Shown in pieces: positions 1-10,507 of a DNA stretch of 64,000 nucleotides. Made by a program: the position numbers and the translations under genes. The stretch is from Saccopteryx bilineata (taxonomy: Eukaryota > Chordata > Mammalia > Chiroptera > Emballonuridae). The stretch lies in assembly GCF_036850765.1 (NCBI RefSeq), contig NC_089494.1, forward strand, positions 59,537,809-59,601,808. The letters are read 5' to 3'. Each line of letters starts with the position of its first letter. Position 1 is the stretch's first letter. The notes beneath the pieces are model-generated. The model saw only the letters and a program-made list of their open reading frames with translations. It ran no database searches and was not told where the DNA came from.

Positions 1-1140
1 TGAGCCTACTGGCATGTGTAATGAGTTGCCGTGGCTCTTCTCCCAATGAAGGGTGTGTTCAGGCTTTGCTTATTTATAGACCAATAAAGAAAATATTTTC
101 CACTGTTCTCTTCAGCAGGCTGAGGATAAATAGCTCTTCTGTTTCTAACATTTAATGTTCATAGACACAATAACAACCGTTCTGAATATTAAGCCAACAT
201 TCTTATTTTTTTTTTCTGTGAAGGAAAGAAATCCTTGAATATGAAACAATGGAGGGTTCAGATATAATCTTTCCCATTTTAGAACTGTTTTATTGCAACC
301 TGTTTTCCTTAACAAAGAGGCACTCTAGGCTTAATTTGGTTTCTGGATGAAGCTTCCTGCCTGTGTTTCGACGATTTTCCCTGTGACTTGAGAGCTTAGG
401 GCTCCGTGGAATGACATCTCCTTCCCGAAAGCAATGCAGCCATAGTACCAAATGCCCTCGGATGAGGCGGCTACTGCTGCTTTGAGCTGCTCTTCATGAG
501 TATGTGTGCAGCAAATGCTTTCTATTTTCATATTCTAGAGCAAAGAACAGCATAAAGTATCCCTAATTCTTGATTCTGTGATGAAGTAGCCATCTGGTCT
601 GATAGTATGGTGACAATGATATAGGAGTGAACACTCTATACTTGGTCTACTGCACAGAAAAGGACAATAGGACATATTTTTAAATGTCAAGATCCTTCAG
701 AACCACATTCAGGAAAGTTTGCATTTATGAAAATAGATTGTATTGAAGATACGTCATGATGCAAATCTAATCATGGCCGCCCAGCAGCTGAATTAAATTA
801 AGAGTAAATCTGAATGTTTCCAATTAAAAACATGTTGTTCTTTCTTTTCCTGTTCTGTTTTCCATGTCTTTAAAAAGATGCTTTATTGTGCTGCTTTCGG
901 GAAGTCGTGTCGAAAAGGCTGTTGACCTGCCCGCTCCTCTCCTTTGACACATGTATGTGGAGCTCCTAAGCTGTAGATATATAATGAGTTTGGCTATTTC
1001 TAGTCAGTTATTAGTGAAAATTGTGTTCACCACTAAATTTGTATTCATCACCAAATAAGAGGTATGTATCACTGGCATGAAGACTATTAAGATATCATAA
1101 GTATGTGAGCATAAGGTGTATTGACAAAATAGGAAGAGGT
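1..1140. other. AT-rich single-copy DNA, no gene seen
   Basis: I see no recognisable repeat, exon or RNA gene here. The only open frame, a 66-codon one on the minus strand at 331-531, has no family resemblance that I recognise and is of a length expected by chance. Confidence 0.5.
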
Positions 1141-1523
1141 TTTTTATAATTATTATTATTATTATTTTGACAGAGAAAGAGAGAGAGTCAGAGAGAGGTA
1201 CAGATAGGAACAGACAGACAGGAAAGGAGAGAAATGAGAAGCATCAATTCTTTGTTGCGGCACCTTAGTTGTTCATTGATTGCTTTCTCATATGTGCCTT
1301 GACTGGGGGTCTACAGCAGAGCAAGTGACCCCTTGCTCAAACCAGCGACCTTGGCTCAAGCCAGCGACCTTGGGCTTCAAGCCAGCGATCCTTGGGCTCA
1401 AGCTGGTGAACCTGTGGTCAAGCCGCATGAGGCTGTGCTCAAGCTGGCGACCTTAGGGTTTCAAACCTGGGTCCTCTGCATCCCAGTTTGACGCTTTATC
1501 CACTGCGCTACTGCCTGGTCGGG
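1141..1523 (-). repeat. tRNA-derived SINE, long 'caagcc-repeat' form, antisense
   Basis: Read on the minus strand it starts with a tRNA-like head (gcagtggataaagcg type, B-box-like GGTTTGAAACC region near 1466-1476). A body of repeated 'ctggctcaagcc'-like modules follows (about 1335-1450), then a GA-rich stretch and an A/T tail ending at about 1141. Near-matching flanks reading aagaggttt lie at 1134-1142 and 1528-1536 and probably are the target duplication. It is diverged, so it is an older copy. Confidence 0.85.
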
Positions 1524-1553
1524 CTGAAAGAGGTTTACTTTTCTAATGGTCTC

Positions 1554-2138
1554 TGTAGGGCCAGTCATCGCGGCCATAGTAGCCATGTGCATGCAGGTTC
1601 TCATTGGATTTGGGCAGATGGTAAAGAAACAGTGGAGCCCAAAAATGGTGGGCTATTCCTTTATTAAAGTCTCGAACTGGCTGATGAGCAACACACAGGG
1701 AAAACACTTCCCTTTCACTCATTTAGAGTTCCCAAAGCCCTGACACATTCTCTGGTTCCACAACCAGGAGAAACTACTCTGGTTTCTCCTAGAAGCAAAG
1801 GCCTCATCAGTCTCAGCAGAGCTTGTAAAGCCCCTCACCTCTGGTTCCTCATCTGCACACCTCCTCTTTCTCTGCACAAACTGACTTCTTCCTCAGCACT
1901 CTGCATTCTCTCCACTCTCACTATGCAAATATAGCTTCTCTCTCTTCTCTCTCTTTTCAAAACTTTCTGGTGTGAAAACCTCTCCTCCAACAAACATTAA
2001 CAAAACAATAGCCCTCCCCAAGCATGAAGGTAATTTGCAATTTCACAGACCACATATACCTGGCGCTGCCCAGCCCCCAATGCAAACTATAAGCAAGCAA
2101 ACATAAAAATCATATTTTACAAACTTATTTGACCAACA
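1554..2138 (-). repeat. Solo LTR of an endogenous retrovirus, antisense
   Basis: This 585 bp block begins TGTAGG and ends CCAACA on the plus strand (TG...CA ends). It is flanked on both sides by the same 5 bp, GTCTC (1549-1553 and 2139-2143). On the minus strand there is an AATAAA at 1660-1665, in the right half for an LTR polyadenylation signal, and an octamer ATGCAAAT lies at 1923-1930 on the plus strand. No internal retroviral sequence adjoins it, so it is a solo LTR left by recombination. The 5 bp duplication fits an ERV1 or ERVL-type integrase; the family is not identified. Confidence 0.75.
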
Positions 2139-2143
2139 GTCTC

Positions 2144-3950
2144 CCATTTAATTTATTTTTATTCATTTATTCATTTAACAAATATTGATTGAGTACTTTC
2201 ATGTATCAACCACTGAATTATATGTCTCACTAAAATTGGAGGAGGAGAATGATAACTTGTTTTGAAAGTCCTAATGTAGATGATAAACAAACATTACTTC
2301 AGTAGGAGTGACTGCATATAAATGCCTGTATATCATTGCTATAAGAAGCCAGTCAAATGACTATCAAGGCTGCCAGATCATGGGTGGGGTACTAGCTGTC
2401 TGAGGCTGGCTAGTAGATCTGCTTATTGGGTGGGTATTGTGGGTGCTAAAGTCATCTTGTAGATACTGATGTAGGCAAAGTCCAGAAGATCTGGGAAACT
2501 CAGCTCTGATTACAGCAGTCAGAACCAGGAAGTCTACCCAAAGGGCAGAACACTGCATTAAAATCTGCTTAATAGTGAATGCCTCCAACTCTTAGTTTGA
2601 GATGACTTTGAATAAAAATTGAGCCTTCATTTTAATTACGACCACATACATGACACTGTCAGGAGACCTTATTACTGTACTCTTTCTATGTGGGACCCAG
2701 ATATTGGGAAATAGTTATTATTTTTCTTTCTAAAAGAGTAAGAAATTCACCTATTCAAAGAATGATTAGCAAGAATCTGCTCTATGCCACAAGTAGCTCA
2801 AATTCACCATGCACAAAACTGTCCCATTATCTTCTCCATAGTCATCCTCTTACTGTTCTTTCCCAGTGAATGTAGCCCCATCATCTCCCAGCCTCCCAAG
2901 TCTGAGTTAGAAGTTATCATAATTCATTTGCAACTCTCCTACCCTAGCATCAATAGTGTGCTAAGTCCTGTAGAACCTATTATGAAATATTGTATTTGGT
3001 CTCTATCCTCACCATGGCCATAATTTCCTAGATCATCAATAGACTACAATAGACTACAAAGATGACAATCTATTTATGTATTTTCCTGATATGAATCCCA
3101 CAATGACTACATTGATTCTGAAAATGTGTCTGTTATACAACCTCTGTCCATTTACCTAACCTCATTTCCCACTCCCTTCACTCCCTCCAGGGTAGCATAC
3201 CTAGCCATACTCAACAACTTGCACCCTGCCTTTGTCTCCCAGAGCATAGCCTTCCATGAAGGCTTGTCAACTTCCATCTAAATTAACAACATTTTCTGCT
3301 TTTTCTTTTTGGTTCAGATAAACCAAGACCTTGGTTCCCCAAAGATCTTGAGACTGACTTCAAGTACTGAAGTAGTGAGCAAGGTCCCATATCCTATTCA
3401 GCACCCCCAGCCCCCAACACACTCTTATATTCTTATTCTAAAGGGTAAGTAGACCCTAATAGTCCTTGCCCAGGAACTTTATACTCCTGAGACCTTAGTT
3501 TACATATTGTTGTCCTTCTTCCCAACACATAGGAAATAGTCTCTTGATAGTCTCACCCACATTGAGAATAACATTCTCACTCTAATTGCCTCCTGAGCTA
3601 CGCCTTCAACCCTGAATTCCCTTTGGAGGGAGAAGTTTGCTTCTTCCTCAGAAGATTGCTAGGATTCTGGTGCCTAGCCCCATGAATAGCCTCTTATTCA
3701 AGTGAAACCCTACTTCCTGCCTACACAGAGAATGTCTTTAACCCTTATCACCAATCAATAAAACAATGCCTTTACCGTACTAGCTTCACTTAAAAAAACA
3801 AGGGAGAGGGAGTTTTGTTTATGAAACAAAGTTATAGTCTGCTTTTATATGTATATTTATAAGCATGGATGTTATATATTTATTCAAACACAACCTTATT
3901 TTAAAAGTGACATTGATAGAACCTACATTTTTACAGAACCAGATGCAACA
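2144..3950. other. Single-copy DNA with a short old repeat relic
   Basis: The start (about 2160-2225, 'tttattcatttaacaaatattgattgag') resembles the antisense end of an L2 or MIR-type element. The rest shows no repeat family or gene that I can recognise. A small local duplication (about 12 bp period, atagactaca) occurs at 3038-3060. Confidence 0.4.
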
Positions 3951-3959
3951 AATTTGCAT

Positions 3960-4330
3960 ACTTCCTCAGAATGCTGAATGAGAGGAATGTACTGTTCACT
4001 GAATATCCATGTTCTCCCAGGTGATTAATCTGGGCAATGGTCCAACCACTCCTGGGTTGAAGCATTCAAAAATCAGTGTACATCTCTGACTCTCTTTTCT
4101 CCTGCCATGTGACACAGAACAGTATGTATTGAGATGGCAAAACTGTAAGATACAAATAGTCTAGATCTCTGTGTCACAGCATCGAGGGCATATACCCTGA
4201 AGAATTAGCTGACTCAATTGAGACTTAGCATGAATAAGAAATAAACCTTTATTATGTTAAATAACTGGGACTCCAAGGTTATATTTTATCACATCAGAGC
4301 TCATGCTATCTTGACATATACATTCCATTA
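3960..4330 (+). repeat. Probable old MaLR/ERVL-type LTR fragment
   Basis: The segment contains a 'ctgccatgtgac' motif near 4102 and an 'agaaataaaccttt' polyadenylation-like end near 4240, in the order seen in mammalian MLT-type LTRs. It is strongly diverged and has no clear edges, so the call is tentative. Confidence 0.35.
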
Positions 4331-4339
4331 TCTCAGCTT

Positions 4340-7300
4340 CCAACATACACAAATATGAAAGGGTATTTTTAAATTGATTGAGGTTTTGATATAGGGAATC
4401 ATAACAATTAATGTCAGTTTTTATAAAGAATCCATTCATCTTATCTGAATATATTGAAGACATGGAGAACACTGATAACTAGCTTGAGAGTGTTCAATGC
4501 TGGCAGATTATTTAAGTTAATGTGAACTTTTATCACTGAAACTCTAGACAGGTTAAGAAGTTGGACTCATACCAAAAACACATACATTGCAGCAAATCAT
4601 TTTGAAGACTCAATAGAAGTTTTAAATATAGGTTATGTAAAATGAAACCTTTTATATCTAATTTTGATTTAAGCCCAGCAGTTCAAAGATAATTTAGAGC
4701 ACACTTTGTCTGATGGAACTGCTTGAGGCACAGCTCTGTTCGGTTTTAGAAAATGGTTTCTGAATTGAAGAGACTGTTTTCCTTTCTACGGTGGATTACA
4801 GTCCATATTTATCCACTCACTGTCAAATTCTAGGTCTTTGGAAAGAGGCTGAACTTGTATTTCTTCTCCTTGTTGCCCACTTACTAACTGGTTATGATTT
4901 ACCTGCTTCTTCCATATCAGCCTTAAAATATTGGACCAACAGGACAGAAATAGTTACAGTTTACAGGATGTTTCTTGGTCTCCTTCTTCTTTTTTTGAAC
5001 CAGAGTAAATGCTTTAAAATATTTTTTAAAAATTATGTAGTTGTTGTGCAAATCACTGGGGACATAGAATGAATATGTAGTAGAAAATAAAGAGCAATTG
5101 CATCAGAAAATCAAAACTAAGTATTGCTATAATTAAACATTAAATTTGGCTTTGAGTTTCCTAGTAGGCAAGACAAATGAGCAACCTGGGAAGTTTTATA
5201 GTTTTGCTTAGATTTTGACAAAAATGATGTTAATGATGAAGGTTATTAGTTGACTATTCAGGCCATTAAAAGTTGTTTTAATAGTATAATATTGAGCAGC
5301 ATTGCATCCTGCCTAGTGAGAGGAGTTAGCTACAAACTTTATCTTCATGAATCTTACTTTACCAGTTTAATGAAATAATTTTATCTTATAAATTCTTTTT
5401 GAATGCTGAAGTGAGAAAATTATATCTGAGAAGTAGAGAAACCAGTTTAGCAGGATAGAAACCCACTATTCACATGATGTTTATAGATTTCCCCCCTGGA
5501 ATCTTTTCCCATGTAACTCAATCAATTCTTTGCATTAGTATGGATGGTAGTTAGCAGAATTCATCTAACTGGTTCAGGGGGGAGGTCTCAATGATTGTGA
5601 AACAATCATAGTATAGTACTGGGGAAACTAGCTCACTCATGTTAAAGAAAATGTTCTCCTACGTGGGTAATTAAATCTGGAAGTCTATATTTACCAAATT
5701 GTCAGAGTTGTTGCAAAGTAAACACATTTCTTTGTGGTGTCCTCTGTGACCATCTTATCCTTCTAACTTTGATGGCTTTTTGTGGGTTTCATGGTAGTGT
5801 GTGTAAATCCAAGAGAGGATGCTAAGTTACCCAGTCACTGTACCCCGAGCAGGCAGAGTCTATAATCATGTGAAACACAATGACATTTTGATTAATGATG
5901 GATCACATATAGAACAGTGGTATATCCCATATATTCTAGGTGTGTTTTGTGTAAGTGTACTCTATGACGTATGCACGAAGGGATTGTCTTGAACAATGCA
6001 TTTCTCAGAATGTATCTCCATCAGCAAGCAGCCATGACTGTATTTCATTTCCATGATTCCTTTCATGTGATTAATGGGGTGCAGGGTTCCCCTAAGAGGG
6101 TCCCTTAAGAAATGTCATTTTTGCTTCATCTTAAATTAAAGACCTCTGTTTTACTACTGTTAATGCAGTTTGCCACCACTACAGAGAACTCTCAGCTCTC
6201 ACCTGTCAGTGTATCCACAGCCGCCAAAGGCCAGGAAGTCAGTCGGTCTCAGAGCTCCTCCCTAGGACTGTTGGCAGAGACAGGCTAACAAACAGTATAG
6301 CTCTTGGTCCCAGGGCTTAGAGAGCAGGAGTTAGAGACCCTTTCTAAGCAAACTTGTGTAAGTCTATGTGACTTATGCCTTGCTCAGTCTTTCCAAGAAG
6401 AAGGGAGTTCCGTGCAGGGAACTGCCTGGTACAGTTCCTGTGATACTCACTTTTGGATTCTTCTGTAGCTCCCCTGGAGCAGAATGAGCAGTGGAGGCCA
6501 TATGAAATACAGCTGAGTCTAGGTCTGGTTCTCCAATAAAAAGACTTTGACAGCAGTTGACACGGAGAGGGTTCAGTGGTGAGCTCTCTAAAAAGCAACA
6601 AGTGTAAGGGTGTAAAGGCAGAAGGACTGGGCAGAGGGTGGGTTGAAATGGGATGAAGTTGCAACAGGAGTCTCAGATGATCCTACAGGGAAGTCTGAGC
6701 TAAGATGACCTTTCATAGATGCCCCCAAATTGGAGCAAAAGTGCTAGGCTTTGTATCCACGTATAGTACAGGCATTAGTTGTGGGCTGTCCCTGAGGAAG
6801 GCAGGTAACCTTGGGCAAGGCAATTTTCTTTGGCCAAGGACAATTCCTGAGGAGGGTCTCAACCATGAGCTTCCAGCAGACAGTACTTGCAGCAGCTGGG
6901 AGAAAAGAAGAAATCTAGATGGCACACCACAGCATCTACTATGCTTTAACTTAGCTGATATATCTATCCTACTACCTTCATGTGGACGGTTAGATTCAGA
7001 AATATTAAAGGGAATGATGTATTAAGGGGAAAAATGATCACTTGAATCTTGATCTGAACTGTTTCAAAGATACATGCAAAACAAAATATTAATTATTAAA
7101 TAAACAGTAAGATCACTAGAGTTTAGAGTGATAAGTGTAATGACTCCGTGATTTTCATAAGTTCTTAGAACGTTTCTTTAAAGTGATGATGGTAAGGAGG
7201 CAGGAGTAGTTTTTGCTTAGATCCCTAGTAATAATCAAGCCACCTAAGGTCCACCCACTAGAATTTATCTGGCTTGGAGTGAAGCCCTGAATTGGTTATC

Positions 7301-7690
7301 TTTCAGACCAAACTTGACATTTGTGTCTCTGTGCTTGGCACACTATCACCCCCTGGTTATCAGGTCCCCAGTAATAATTTCATAGCTTGAGCTTCCAGAA
7401 GACTATCTGTCTCAAACTTCTCTTGTCAAGAGACATTACACAAATATAGCCTATAGGAACCCTTACATTGATTGTTTTAACCCGAATGATTTATCAACAT
7501 CATTTCAAATCTATACTACATTTAAACAAATATGTATACTTATACATTATCAGAAATTCAGAAAATGTAGAATGATGAAATGAGGATTAAAATCACCTTA
7601 ATCCTATCACACTGACAATGGTATTCAGTCACCCTTCTGGTCTTTTTTTTTTTCTTTACCCATATGCAAGTCTTATATTTAAAAATAATT
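4340..7690. other. Single-copy AT-rich DNA, no gene seen
   Basis: No repeat family or exon recognised. Open frames of 93 codons (4791-5072, plus) and 106 codons (6344-6664 minus, 6705-7025 plus) have no recognisable domain and look like chance frames. Confidence 0.4.
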
Positions 7691-7694
7691 TTTC

Positions 7695-7850
7695 TATGGA
7701 GACATACAGTTTTGGATTCGAATCCTGGTCCAATTATTACTCGTGTGACTTTGAGTAATTTACTCTTAATTTGTTTGTTCCTATATACAATGCAATTAAC
7801 TACACTTACCTTATGGAGTTTTGTTAGGCTTTAAACAAGGTATAAACAAT
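7695..7850 (+). repeat. MIR-type SINE relic
   Basis: The order 'ggattcgaatcctggtcc', 'tgtgactttgagtaattta' and a later 'ttaccttatggagttttgttaggctttaaa' follows the MIR core (tRNA-like head, then the conserved core). It is heavily diverged. Confidence 0.6.
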
Positions 7851-7969
7851 CTATTCCATTTTCTGGTGCAAAACAACCATTCAATAAATGTCATATCCTT
7901 TACTTCCCCACTGGAGGAGGGTCTAAGTTGGAAAAACCACAAAGGATTCAACTTTAAGAATTCAGTTAT

Positions 7970-8335
7970 GGCCCTGGCTGGTTGGTTTAGTGGTAGAGGT
8001 TGGCCTGGTATATGAACATCCCAGGTTCGATTCCCAGTCAGAACACACAGGAGAAGTGACCATCTGCTTCTCCAACCTCCCCCTCTCCCTTCTCTCTCTC
8101 TCTCTCTTCCTCTCCTGCAGTCATTGCTGGCTTAGAGCAAGTTGGCCTGGTGCTGAAGATGCTCCATGGCATTGGCTCATGCGCTAAAATAGCTTGGTTG
8201 CTGAACAACAGAGCAACGGCTCCAGATGGGCAGAGCATTGCCCAGTAGGGGGTTTACTGGGTGGATCCCAGTCAGGGTGTATGCTGGAGTCTGTTTCTCT
8301 GTCTCTCACATAAGAAAAATTAAAGAAAAAAAGTT
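7970..8335 (+). repeat. Rhin-1/VES-like tRNA-derived SINE, sense
   Basis: It starts 'ggccctggctggttgg' with an A-box-like 'tggtttagtggtagagg', then a B box 'ggttcgattccc' at about 8025-8036, a polypyrimidine run (8080-8115), the 'gatgggcagagcattgccc' body module and an A-rich end at 8318-8335. It is diverged from the younger copy at 53639, especially in the middle. Confidence 0.9.
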
Positions 8336-8358
8336 GTAATCTGAGAAAAGCCTTCTTT

Positions 8359-8746
8359 TTAAAAATTTTTTTATTTTTATTTTTTGTATTTTTCTGAAGC
8401 TGGAAACGGGGAGGCAGTCAGACAGACTCCTGCATGCGCCCGACCAGGATCCACCTGGCACACCCACCAGGGGGTGATACTCTGCCCATCTGGGGCGTTG
8501 CTCTGTTGCATCCAGAGCCATTCTAGTGCCTGAGGCAGAGGCCACAGAGCCATCCTCAGCACCCGGGCCACCTTTGCTCCAGTGGAGCATTAACTGTGGG
8601 AGGGGAAGAGAGATACAGAGAGGAAGGAGAGGGGGAGCGATGGAGAAGCAGATGGGCGCTTCTCCTGTGTGCCCTGGCCGGGAATCAAATCCAGGACTTC
8701 TGCACGCCAGGCCGACGCTCTACCACTGAGCCAACATGCCAGGGCC
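8359..8746 (-). repeat. Rhin-1-like tRNA-derived SINE, antisense
   Basis: Full length on the minus strand: the head is at the high-coordinate end (GGCCCTGGCATGTTGGCTCAG on the minus strand), followed by a B box, a purine/pyrimidine run and a T-rich tail at 8359-8395 on the plus strand. Target duplications agaaaagcctTctt/agaaaagcctCctt lie at 8344-8358 and from 8747 with one mismatch. It lies close to the sense copy at 7970, giving an inverted SINE pair. Confidence 0.9.
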
Positions 8747-10096
8747 AGAAAAGCCTCCTTAAAAAGATCTCAAGCTTCATTGCTTAAATTAATTCCAAAC
8801 TTTTTCAAGCTGTTATAAAGCAATGCACAATTTCATTCAGATATGTAAAATGAGGTTATGCAATTAAACATATATATACTAAAATTAATTTTACATTCAC
8901 TTTTATGTTATAGTACACTTATATAGAATAACACATGGCTCTTGATTAAATAGCAGACTGCCGTTCAATCTAACAGCTCACGATAGATCGTAAAATGTGA
9001 AAATGCAGCATCAGCACCAAAATATGGTTATGGGATTTTAATATTCATTTCCACACTCTTACCTAGGTACCATAAAAATGGATGTTTTGGAGGGAAAATG
9101 TTGAGAAAATGTTCATCATCAAGTATATCACATTTCTACATAAATACTATTGGGTCATCTAGATGTATTGTAAATAAGACAAGAGAAATTTAGAGATTTG
9201 TCTTTCAAAGTAAAGTTAACTTGGATCAATCTAATTATGTTTTAAAACTTTCAATTATGGGAATAAAAAATTTTTAAAAGCACTTGAGTTTATTATTTTC
9301 TGTATATTTTATTTTATTTTCAAAATAAAATTTACTGAGCTGTGCACATATTATGATGAAAATATTTTCTAAACTTCAACTCTAAGTAATCCAAACTCTT
9401 GCATAGTTGGGGGAGTAGGGAAAAGAATAAATGAGACTCACAGATGATTCCTTAAAGTCTGATTTCCTCTTTTAATGTGATTTTCTTCCCTTTCATAAAC
9501 CTTTATCTGAACAGTAAAAAAAAAAAAAAAAGGTAAAGTTGGCCATTTGAGTTTCATTTTACTCACCTTCCAATATTGGAAGACATTTTAGGTAGGGATG
9601 ACTCTATGCTCTACTCACACTCCACTTCTCACTGTTCCTTACATAAAGGTCATTTCCCCCTCAATCTGATTATGCCCAAATAAGACCTAGCTAAAATACC
9701 ACATATTTTTAAATGTAAACCTTTAATTGAAGAATATCATGTAGTGAAGTAATCTTCCAGGGCTCTCTTACATTTTGCATGTCTTTTAAGCAGAAAGGCA
9801 CTGATAACTTTTGATCCCAACTATTATTTTTCCAAGGATGGTTATATATAGAGAACAGCTTTGGAAGATAGTGTCTTCTTCTCAACTAGGGAACAGGTTT
9901 TTTTACTGGTTAGTATAACAAAGCTACTGTCTCCCTCCAGGTAAAGATGTGGCAGGCTTACTTGTATCCCATTATGAAAGATTTGGATCCTCTAAGCTTG
10001 GGGTTCCTTAGTTGCCACAAACTCATTCTAAGCCTCCTATGGGCAACTTTGAGGAGAGAGAGCAAGGGAAACCAGAGCAAGCATAATGCTCATGCT
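8747..10096. other. AT-rich single-copy DNA
   Basis: No gene or repeat family recognised. There is a poly(A) run near 9516-9530. Confidence 0.4.
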
Positions 10097-10239
10097 GCTT
10101 GGCTTGCTATGATTACACAGATTGCCAACAGATATATGAAAAGATGTTCAACTTCAATAGCTATTAAGGAAATGGAAATCAAAGTACAATGAGATACCAC
10201 CCTACACCTGTTAGAAAGGTTAGGCTTGGCTTGCTATGA
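10097..10239. repeat. Templated insertion: inverted copy of nearby L1 between 16 bp direct repeats
   Basis: Bases 10115-10222 are a perfect 108/108 reverse complement of 11192-11299, which is the ORF2 C-terminal end of the antisense L1. The copy is flanked by a perfect 16 bp direct repeat, gcttggcttgctatga, at 10097-10112 and 10224-10239, with two extra bases (tt) on the left junction and one (g) on the right. There is no poly(A) tail. The homologous stretch of the other L1 (about 40209-40305) differs at many positions, so the source is this neighbour and not a general L1 consensus. Confidence 0.85.
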
Positions 10240-10507
10240 GTATCAATTTATTTGTCCCTGATCTAGGAGTACCATGTCTTCTGCCAGCATCCATAAAACT
10301 GTAGTAGGTTTGCAAGTAGGGTAAATCTCAGACTCTTTCTACCTATACATTCATTATATGTATTTTTTTTTTGTTACCTAGATCATAATTTGAAAAGTAG
10401 AAATATTTATTATCTACTTCTAACTAAAACTTCCATATTCTATATTATAATTTTGGTAAATATTTTGTCTGCCTTTGTTTTCTGTTTGTTTTATGAGTTT
10501 CAGACTC

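Noticed and set aside
7990..8040. tRNA gene-like A and B boxes
   Set aside because: The A/B boxes belong to SINE heads; there is no cloverleaf with an intact anticodon stem and the SINE body follows directly. The same applies to all SINE copies.
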